Below, in pieces: positions 1 through 5,185 of a stretch of DNA of 6,079 bases (the first letter of the stretch is position 1; the number at the start of each line of letters is the position of its first letter). Both the position numbers and the translations under genes were made by a program. The notes below the pieces were generated by a model. That model did not search any database. It was given only the letters and a program-made list of their open reading frames with translations, and was not told where the DNA came from. The stretch lies in contig DASYAZ010000144.1 in assembly GCA_036501085.1 (NCBI GenBank), positions 1 to 6,079 of the forward strand, in the 5' to 3' direction. This DNA is from GCA-003244245 sp036501085. GTDB taxonomy: Bacteria > Actinomycetota > Actinomycetes > Mycobacteriales > Pseudonocardiaceae.

Positions 1-1704
1 CACTGCCTGGTGCTGGTCGCCGTCGCCGTCGTCATCACCGCCGACAACGCGTTCGTGTTCCTGCTGGGCTGGGAGCTGCTCACGATCGGGTTCTACCTGC
101 TGGCCGCCTTCGAACGGGCCAAGGCTGACCGGGCGGACGCAGCGGTCATCACTGTCGTGCTCAGTAAGCTCAGCGGCGCGGCGCTCCTGCTCGGTTTCCT
201 GCTGCTCGCTGCCCGCGCGGGCAGCTTCAGCTTCACCGACCTCGCGTCGCTGCCCCGCTCCCCGCTGCGCGACGCCGCGTTCGCGCTGCTCGTGGGTGGT
301 TTCGCGGTGAAGGTCGGGCTGGTCCCGCTCCACGTCTGGATGCCGCGGGGCTACCGGGCCGCTCCCGGGCCGCTGCGCGCGGTGATGGCGGGGGTGGCCG
401 TCAACGTCGGCTTCTACGGGATGTGGCGAACCCTGGACCTGCTGCGGGTGCCGCCCGGCTGGCTGGCGGTGATCATCCTGCTGCTGGGTGGGTTCACCGC
501 GCTGCTGGGTATCGCGCATGCCACGGTGCAGACCGACCTGGCCGAGGCGGTGGCGTACTCCAGCGTGGAGAACGGCGGCCTGATCAGCGTCGGGTACGGC
601 ATCGCGCTGGTCGGAGCCGCCGTGGGCCGGCCACCGCTGGTCGCGGTCGGTCTGCTCGCCGCGACCCTGCAGGCGGTGGCGCACGCGCTGGCCAAATCCC
701 TGCTGTTCTCGGCCACCTCCGGGATCGAGGACGCGGCGGGCACCACCGAGTTGGAGTCGTTGCGGGGCATCGGGCATCGCCTCCCCGCCAGCGGGACCGG
801 CCTCGCCGTCGGGGCGCTGACGCTGGCCGGGCTGCCGCTGACCGCTGGTTTCGTCTCCGAGTGGTTCCTTCTCGAGTCGCTCATGCAGCAGTTCCGGCTC
901 GGCCGGCTGGCCTACGCGCTGCCGATGGCGCTGGCCGGCGCTCTGGTAGCGATCACTGCTGGGTTCGCCGCGGTAGCATTCGTCCGTATTGTCGGGCTGA
1001 TCGTGCTCGGTCCGCGGGAACCGCGGGAAGCGGCCCGTGGCCGCGACGTCGGCCCGCTGGGCGTAGCCGGCTTGGCCCTGCTGGTGGTGGGCTGCTTAGG
1101 TATCGCAGCTGTCGCACCCTTATGGATCCGGGTGCTGATCGCTGGACTCGACCCGGTGGTCAGCAGGGACGTGGCAGCCGGTGCGCTCAAGTCGGAGTGG
1201 GTCCTGCAACCGATCTACGCTGAATTCTCCGCGCTGTCCCCGTCCTGGCTCGCCGTCGTGATGCCGTTGCTCCTCCTCGGGGTGCTGGGCATGAGCATCG
1301 TTTTCGGGCGCAGCCGGATGTTCGCGGTGCGCCGGGTGCCGGCCTGGCGCTCGGCGACCGGCGGAGTGACCGGCGAGAACCAGTACACCCCCTTCGGATT
1401 CGCCAACCCGACCCGCAAGGTCCTCGCCAACCTGCTGCTCACCCGGTCTGAGCTGACCGTCCTGGAACGGGAGACCGGGGGACGCACCGGCGACCCGCAC
1501 CGCGACGCCGCGGGAGCCCACCTCGGCTACACCAGCGACGTGGTCGAGGTGGTCGAGCGGTTCCTGTTCCGCCCGCTGCGCAGCCCGCTCCTGCTGGCGG
1601 TGCGCACCGCGAAGAGGCTGCAAAGCGGCCGGCTGGACGCCTACCTCGCCTACATGCTCCTCGCCCTGCTCGCCGTGCTCGCAGTGGTTGCCGGACTCGC
1701 GTGA
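1..1704 (+). CDS. hyfB: HyfB-like proton-conducting membrane subunit (hydrogenase-4 / complex I NuoL-NuoM superfamily), 5' partial
   Basis: Integral membrane antiporter-like subunit of the complex I / group 4 hydrogenase superfamily, expected to move protons or ions across the cytoplasmic membrane for a redox complex. The frame is open from base 1, so the gene starts upstream; 567 codons remain, while HyfB-type proteins usually have roughly 640-680 residues. Numbering from the GTG at base 10, the family signatures are a Trp-Glu pair in a membrane helix (E22), a Lys in the motif FAVKVGLVPLHVWMP (K101) and a Lys in HALAKSLLF (K229). These correspond to the conserved channel charges of NuoM/NuoL. 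The position usually holding the late-helix Lys reads Arg (R326 in AVAFVRIVG). About a dozen hydrophobic helices are followed by a long C-terminal tail with the motif YTPFGFANPTRKVLANLLLTR, which I recall from actinobacterial HyfB-like proteins such as the Rv0083 type, and a final helix. No hydrogenase or other complex subunit follows it. A NuoL/MrpA-like role cannot be fully excluded. Confidence 0.85.
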   Translation, partial: HCLVLVAVAVVITADNAFVFLLGWELLTIGFYLLAAFERAKADRADAAVITVVLSKLSGAALLLGFLLLAARAGSFSFTDLASLPRSPLRDAAFALLVGGFAVKVGLVPLHVWMPRGYRAAPGPLRAVMAGVAVNVGFYGMWRTLDLLRVPPGWLAVIILLLGGFTALLGIAHATVQTDLAEAVAYSSVENGGLISVGYGIALVGAAVGRPPLVAVGLLAATLQAVAHALAKSLLFSATSGIEDAAGTTELESLRGIGHRLPASGTGLAVGALTLAGLPLTAGFVSEWFLLESLMQQFRLGRLAYALPMALAGALVAITAGFAAVAFVRIVGLIVLGPREPREAARGRDVGPLGVAGLALLVVGCLGIAAVAPLWIRVLIAGLDPVVSRDVAAGALKSEWVLQPIYAEFSALSPSWLAVVMPLLLLGVLGMSIVFGRSRMFAVRRVPAWRSATGGVTGENQYTPFGFANPTRKVLANLLLTRSELTVLERETGGRTGDPHRDAAGAHLGYTSDVVEVVERFLFRPLRSPLLLAVRTAKRLQSGRLDAYLAYMLLALLAVLAVVAGLA

Positions 1705-1710
1705 GTGTGT

Positions 1711-1716
1711 AAGGAG
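1711..1716 (+). promoter_or_regulatory. Ribosome binding site of the LppY/LpqO lipoprotein gene
   Basis: AAGGAG lies 8 bases before the ATG at 1725 and 7 bases after the TGA of the membrane subunit gene. It selects ATG 1725 over the in-frame ATG at 1743, which has no comparable upstream motif. The short gap without a terminator suggests co-transcription with the gene upstream. Confidence 0.75.
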
Positions 1717-1724
1717 ACGGAAAG

Positions 1725-2723
1725 ATGATCGGACCCACCAGCATGTCCACCCCCACTCGGTCGTGGCGCACGGTCAGCGCGGCACGCTCCTGGCATCGGG
1801 GCATCCGACTGCGCAGCGCGGGCGTCGCGGTAGCTCTCAGCGCGTTGCTCGCTGGCGGCTGCGCTGGCCCCGCGACGCCCTCGTCGTCCGGCCCATCTCG
1901 CTCACCGATCGACTGGAACGCCGTCGGTGCTGCGATGGGCAGCCCGCTGAAAACCGAGGAAGGTGATGTCCATACCGCGGAGTTCCTCCGGACCGACCTG
2001 CACCTCGTCAACGCCGGGGTGACCGTCAACCCCGGCATGGAACTCGGTGCCGAGGCGACGTTCCACCAGAGCGCGCCCGGCGCTGCGGTCATGATCGGCG
2101 AGGCCACCGTGACCGGCGAGGAGTTGAACAAAGTGCTCACCCGCCTGGAACAAGATCACACCGTGGAGGTGACCGCCGTCCACAAGCATCTCCAGGACGA
2201 GACCCCACGTCTGTGGTGGGTGCACTACGCCGGCTACGGCGACCCGGTGGCCGTCGCCGGCACGCTCCATGCCGCCCTGGCGCTGACCGGCATACCGCCG
2301 AATGCACCCGTGGAGGCTGAGGCCCCCATTCCGCTGGATACCGCCGCGCTGGATCGCACCATCGGTGTCAAAGGCGAGGCTGAGCACGGCGTATATCACT
2401 TCCACGTCCCGCTCGCCAAGCAGATCACCGACACCCGTGCCCACCTTGTGCTGCCCGCGTTGATGGAAGCCTCCACGTTGCTGATGTTCCAGCCGCTCGG
2501 TGGTGGCCAAGCGGCCATCAACGGTGACTTCGCGATGACCGCCGACCAGGTCACCCCGGTGATCCAAGCCTTGCAGGCGCACGGCATCGCGATCGTCTCC
2601 GTACACAACCACCTGCTCTACGAGTCACCCCGGCTGTTCTACATGCACTTCTGGGCCACCGGAGAAGCCACCACCCTCGCCCAGGGCCTGCGCGCCGCCC
2701 TGAACGCCACCAACACCAACTAG
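1725..2723 (+). CDS. Lipoprotein with two LppY/LpqO (DUF1259) domains
   Basis: Predicted secreted lipoprotein of 332 residues. A basic N-terminus (many Arg up to residue 30) leads to a hydrophobic stretch (about 33-43) and a lipobox-like LLAGGC, so lipidation at C46 is likely and the mature protein would sit on the outer face of the membrane. A Ser/Pro-rich linker follows. Two homologous copies of the LppY/LpqO domain then occupy about residues 62-190 and 205-328. Each ends with the same signature: H153-x-H155-L, E159-x-P161-R162, H167 in copy one, and H294-x-H296-L, E300-x-P302-R303, H308 in copy two. The clustered His/Glu residues could bind a metal, but that is inference; the family has no established biochemical function (mycobacterial LppY and LpqO are the named members). 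The start is supported by AAGGAG 8 bases upstream. The gene begins 20 bases after the membrane subunit and lies 42 bases before the next lipoprotein gene, so shared expression is likely. Confidence 0.88.
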   Translation: MIGPTSMSTPTRSWRTVSAARSWHRGIRLRSAGVAVALSALLAGGCAGPATPSSSGPSRSPIDWNAVGAAMGSPLKTEEGDVHTAEFLRTDLHLVNAGVTVNPGMELGAEATFHQSAPGAAVMIGEATVTGEELNKVLTRLEQDHTVEVTAVHKHLQDETPRLWWVHYAGYGDPVAVAGTLHAALALTGIPPNAPVEAEAPIPLDTAALDRTIGVKGEAEHGVYHFHVPLAKQITDTRAHLVLPALMEASTLLMFQPLGGGQAAINGDFAMTADQVTPVIQALQAHGIAIVSVHNHLLYESPRLFYMHFWATGEATTLAQGLRAALNATNTN

Positions 2724-2747
2724 CCACCCAGCGGGCGCATCACGATC

Positions 2748-2756
2748 GGAGGGAGG
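2748..2756 (+). promoter_or_regulatory. Ribosome binding site of the histidine-phosphatase-like lipoprotein gene
   Basis: GGAGGGAGG ends 9 bases before the ATG at 2766. It is the strongest Shine-Dalgarno match in the window and fixes that start, which also gives a well-formed lipoprotein signal peptide. Confidence 0.75.
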
Positions 2757-2765
2757 TAGCGACAC

Positions 2766-3518
2766 ATGTTCAGGGAACGGGTTCGGCGAGGTGCTGGGGC
2801 GGGGTTGCTGGTGACGATCGGGGTGGTTGTCGGCGCCTGCACTGGGGGATCCTCGGATGTCTCCCAGCCCGCCCCGTCGGCCCCCGCAGCGCCAGCACCG
2901 GGCAAGATCGGCGCCAGTGAGATCACGGGCCCGCTGCAGGGCGCCGCGCTGGTCCACGCGCTGCAAGGAGGCGGGTTGCTGCTGTGGATGCGTCACACCG
3001 AGCGCGACGACCGGTCCGGGACGGTCACCCCACAGCAAGCGGCCAGCCACGACTGCGCCGAGCAAAGCCAGCTGACCACCACCGGCCGCCAGCACGCCAG
3101 GCAGATCGGCACGGCGATCCGCGCGTTACACCTGCCGATCGCGGCAGTCCGCACCGCCCGCTTGTGCCGCACCGAGGACACCGGACGGTTGTTGAACGTC
3201 GCTGCGGTGACCGACGACGATCGGTTGGATGCCTCCAGCACCTGGGTCGACCGCGGAGGTGCAGCCGCCGAACAACGCGCGACGCTACAAGTCCTCGCCG
3301 AACAATCCCCACCCGGCAGGGACCTGGTGCTGATCTCCAGCGCACTGGACATCCCCCAGGCACAGCCCGCGGTCCTGAGCGACCTCGGCCCCGGCGAGAC
3401 CGCCGTGTTCCGTCCCGGACCGCCCGGGAGCCCCACCCTGCTGGCCCGGATCGGCGAGTCAGCCTGGCCAACACTGCTGAAGGCAGCCACCACCACCCCC
3501 TCCACACCAACCCGATGA
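2766..3518 (+). CDS. Histidine phosphatase superfamily lipoprotein, probable second catalytic His lost
   Basis: 250-residue predicted lipoprotein. A short basic start (RERVRR) and a hydrophobic core end in VVGAC, making C25 the likely lipid-modified residue, followed by a Ser/Pro/Ala linker to about residue 46. The fold is recognised from the phosphohistidine motif LLWMRHTE (R76, H77), then C97, the LTTTGRQHARQIG segment (103-115) and the helix motif VRTARLCRTEDTG (R132, R135, T136, E137). These match the extracytoplasmic branch of the histidine phosphatase (phosphoglycerate-mutase-like) superfamily. In that branch the C-terminal strand normally reads V-S-H-G; here it reads LVLISSALDIP (about 187-197), with Ser at 192 where the second catalytic His is expected. 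Activity is therefore doubtful, and a binding or regulatory role is possible. The substrate is unknown. The start at 2766 has a strong ribosome binding site. The gene is probably last in a run with the two genes before it. I see no clear hairpin terminator in the 129 bases that follow. Confidence 0.82.
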   Translation: MFRERVRRGAGAGLLVTIGVVVGACTGGSSDVSQPAPSAPAAPAPGKIGASEITGPLQGAALVHALQGGGLLLWMRHTERDDRSGTVTPQQAASHDCAEQSQLTTTGRQHARQIGTAIRALHLPIAAVRTARLCRTEDTGRLLNVAAVTDDDRLDASSTWVDRGGAAAEQRATLQVLAEQSPPGRDLVLISSALDIPQAQPAVLSDLGPGETAVFRPGPPGSPTLLARIGESAWPTLLKAATTTPSTPTR

Positions 3519-3568
3519 CGAGGCGAAGCAACGACCTCCTCCACTTGCGACCAGCACCTGCCCCTGGC

Positions 3569-3614
3569 TTGACATACTTATTGACAGATTTCGTTTCAGT
3601 AGCAAACGTATAAT
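3569..3614 (+). promoter_or_regulatory. AT-rich promoter/operator region of the arsM remnant
   Basis: Bases 3571-3620 contain 17 G/C in 50 (34%), against about 65-70% in the surrounding genes. Two perfect TTGACA hexamers lie 12 bases apart (3569-3574 and 3581-3586), and a perfect TATAAT is at 3609-3614. A short inverted repeat, CGTTT (3592-3596) and AAACG (3604-3608), sits between them. The distance from the nearer TTGACA to TATAAT is 22 bases, too long for an ordinary sigma-70 promoter. The TTGACA pair may instead be operator half-sites, or an activator may be required. If TATAAT is the -10 element, transcription would begin near 3621 with a leader of about 27 bases. ArsR/SmtB-type control would suit an arsenic gene but is inference; no regulator gene is in view. 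Confidence 0.5.
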
Positions 3615-3647
3615 TTGACCACCATCGAAACGAGGTCGAGGTCCGTC

Positions 3648-3972
3648 ATGAGCGAGCAGACCGACCAACTCCGCGACCTGATCCGCGAGCGCTACGCTGC
3701 GGCCGCGACGATGGCCAGCGCCGGCGCGCAGCCGTGGTGCTGTGACAGCACCGGTGCTGCCATCGACGTCGGCGAGGGCTTCGGCGCTGAGCTCTATGGC
3801 GACACCGAAACGCGGCGAGCTGCCCACCGAGGCGCTGGCCGCCAGCCTGGGATGCGGTAACCCGCTGGCCGTCGCCGAGCTCCACGACGGCGAGACAGTG
3901 CTCGACCTGGGCTCTGGCGGCGGAATCGATGCGCTGCTCTCCGCCCGACGGGTCGGCCCTACTAAGAGATAA
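3648..3972 (+). pseudogene. arsM: Truncated, frameshifted arsenite S-adenosylmethionine methyltransferase (ArsM)
   Basis: ArsM methylates arsenite using S-adenosylmethionine and the cysteine thiols of the protein. The reading starts at ATG 3648 (GAGGT at 3638-3642) with MSEQTDQLRDLIRERY, a typical actinobacterial ArsM leader, followed by a Cys pair (C31, C32) and GFGAELYGDTE. At the triple A of 3808-3810 the family match moves to the next frame, consistent with one extra base. It resumes as RGELPTEALAASLGCGNP, which includes the conserved Cys at 3853-3855, then the SAM-binding motif LDLGSGGGID at 3901-3930 and LLSARRVGPT. After GPT (to about 3963) the family sequence stops and two unrelated codons lead to TAA at 3970. 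About 105 of the usual roughly 270 residues remain, without most of the methyltransferase domain or the C-terminal arsenite-binding Cys region, so no activity is expected. The identification rests on motif recall and is strong for the N-terminal half. Confidence 0.85.
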
Positions 3973-4033
3973 CCCGTGAGTTCCGAGGGTCTTCGCTGGG
4001 AAGGCGAGGGTCTGTTCCGCTCTGGACCAGGGG

Positions 4034-4079
4034 GTTCGTACTCGTTCAGGTGGCCTTGGCTCGCCTGAACGAACTTCAG
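4034..4079 (+). repeat. Overlapping inverted repeats upstream of the recombinase
   Basis: TCGTTCAGG (4042-4050) and CCTGAACGA (4064-4072) are perfect 9-base arms around a 13-base loop. A competing small hairpin uses CTGAA (4065-4069) and TTCAG (4075-4079). GTTCG (4034-4038) is also the complement of CGAAC (4070-4074), giving a third possible pairing. TTTT follows at 4081-4084. It may be a terminator or a recombinase-binding arm; the short T-run makes a strong intrinsic terminator unlikely. Confidence 0.5.
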
Positions 4080-4084
4080 CTTTT

Positions 4085-5149
4085 ATGAGTCGTTCTCGAT
4101 CAGATCGAGGATGCTGCGGTTGGGCTGAAGGTGAGGACGCGGGTTGGGACTGGCGGTGGTGCGGGACCTGCGCGAGCGACGGGTTCCGGTGGGCCCGGAG
4201 GAGGCCGCGGAGTTCGAGACCGACGTGCTGGCCGGGTTCGTGCTCGCCCGGCGTCGGCCGGTTTGGCCGATGGCACGATTAGCTCGGACGTCGGGCACCT
4301 GGAGCAGGTGCGCACGTGGTTCGGGAAACCGTTGTGGGACATGGAACCTGCCGACGCCGACGCCTACTTCGGTCAGGTGCTGCGGGGCGCCGCGAAGGGC
4401 ACCCGGCTGGGCAGGTCGCAGGCGCTGACGACGTTCTTTGCGTTCCTCGAGCTGCGGCACCAGGTCGAGATCCACGCGTTGACTGGGCGGGTCGTTGAGT
4501 GCCCGATCGACGAGATGAACAAACCCCGCGGCCGCAAGCAGGCCGCGCTGCGAATCCCGCCGACCGACGCCGAGGTCGCCGTGCTGTTCGCCGGGTGGCG
4601 CGAGGAGCTGGTGACGTGCCGGAAGTTCGCGCCGACCGCCCGCAACTACGTCGCCGCGAAGCTGATGGCTGAGGTCGGCCTGCGGGTGAACGAGGCATGC
4701 CACCTCGACCTGGCCGACATCAAGTGGGATCTGGGCCGGTTCGGGAAGCTGCACGTCCACGTCGGCAAAGGCGCCCCCGGCAGCGGACCCCGTGAGCGGA
4801 TGGTCCCGTTGATCAACGTCGCGGACCGAACCCTGCGCTGGTTCATCGAGGACGTCTGGGGGCACTTCGACGAAGACCACACCCGGCCCGGCGCGCCATT
4901 GTTCCCCTCGGAGCGCAAGAACGCTGACCGAACCTGCAAGCGCGTCGGCGACGATGCCCTGCGCACCGGTCTATCGAAGCCACCGCCGCACACTTGCCGA
5001 ACTGGGTGGAAAAGCTTACCCCGCATGTAATGAGGCACTTTTGCGCCAGCCAGCTTTATCTGTCCGGATTGGACTTGATTTCCATTCAGGAGTTACTCGG
5101 TCATTCCTGGATTGCGTCAACTCTGAATTACCAAGATGAACGTAAGTAG
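4085..5149 (+). pseudogene. Tyrosine recombinase / integrase pseudogene with several frameshifts
   Basis: Phage-integrase-family site-specific recombinase, which cuts and rejoins DNA through a catalytic tyrosine. The best reading changes frame repeatedly. VVLDQIEDAAVGLKVRTRV (from 4089) may be the N-terminus. VVRDLRERRVPVGPEEAAEF and LAGFVLAR continue in the next frame from about 4150 to 4250. SAGLADGTISSD onward returns to the earlier frame from about 4251 to 4980 and holds the SAM-like core-binding domain plus box I GLRVNE (Arg codon 4683-4685) and a Lys in HVHVGKG. From about 4988 a third frame gives LPNWVEKLTPHVMRHF (H 5024, R 5033, H 5036), LLGHS (H 5102) and LNYQ (catalytic Tyr 5129-5131). 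All catalytic residues survive, but no single frame encodes them. Similarity stops just after the Tyr and the stop is at 5147, where the IS630 element begins. The longest single frame (GTG 4131 to TAA 5030) lacks the box II residues and the Tyr. The original start is unclear and no Shine-Dalgarno is visible. Confidence 0.8.
4095..4109 (+). repeat. 15-base perfect palindrome with one central base
   Basis: CTCGATC at 4095-4101 and GATCGAG at 4103-4109 are perfect complements around a single A. It sits at the likely 5' end of the recombinase reading. It could be an operator or recombinase core site, or chance within coding sequence. Confidence 0.4.
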
Positions 5150-5158
5150 CTGGACTTT

Positions 5159-5185
5159 GGTGACTGCTTGTGGTTGAATGTCACC
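5159..5185 (+). repeat. Inverted repeat just before the IS630 transposase start
   Basis: GGTGAC (5159-5164) and GTCACC (5180-5185) are perfect 6-base arms around a 15-base loop, ending directly at the proposed GTG start. Such a subterminal repeat could bind transposase or fold over the translation start; both are inference. Confidence 0.4.

Larger units (their letters stand above)
3964..5149 (+). mobile_element. Remnant of a tyrosine-recombinase element inserted in or next to arsM (ends uncertain)
   Basis: The unit runs from the point where arsM homology ends (about 3963) to where the recombinase pseudogene is cut (about 5135-5149). Its first 120 bases (3964-4084) hold no plausible gene but do contain overlapping hairpins, as could be expected of a recombinase-binding end. 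I found no terminal inverted repeat or target duplication, because the right end appears to have been replaced by the IS630 element. The left boundary is inferred only from loss of ArsM similarity. Confidence 0.4.

Noticed and set aside
1439..2140. Long minus-strand open frame of 233 codons opposite the HyfB-like and LppY/LpqO genes
   Set aside because: It overlaps two well-supported genes, is rich in Arg/Ala/Pro/Ser as expected from high-GC antisense frames, and has no recognisable motif.
1902..2612. Minus-strand open frame of 236 codons inside the lipoprotein gene
   Set aside because: It is fully antisense to a gene with clear domain repeats; no family is recognisable and its existence follows from GC codon bias.
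3581..3614. Ordinary sigma-70 promoter made of TTGACA 3581 and TATAAT 3609
   Set aside because: The spacer is 22 bases, outside the normal 16-19, so it is reported only as a promoter/operator region and not as a consensus promoter.
4042..4084. Intrinsic terminator after the arsM remnant
   Set aside because: The stem is good but the T-run is only four bases and is separated from the main stem by 8 bases; it is kept as an inverted repeat of unknown role.
4083..4880. Minus-strand open frame of 265 codons opposite the recombinase
   Set aside because: The + strand shows recombinase motifs with ordered catalytic residues, while the minus frame shows no domain and its composition is that of an antisense shadow.
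4131..5030. Single 299-codon frame taken as a complete recombinase gene
   Set aside because: Its first 40 or so codons are low-complexity Gly/Arg/Ala shadow sequence, and it stops before the H-R-H box and catalytic Tyr, which lie in another frame. It is better described as part of a pseudogene.
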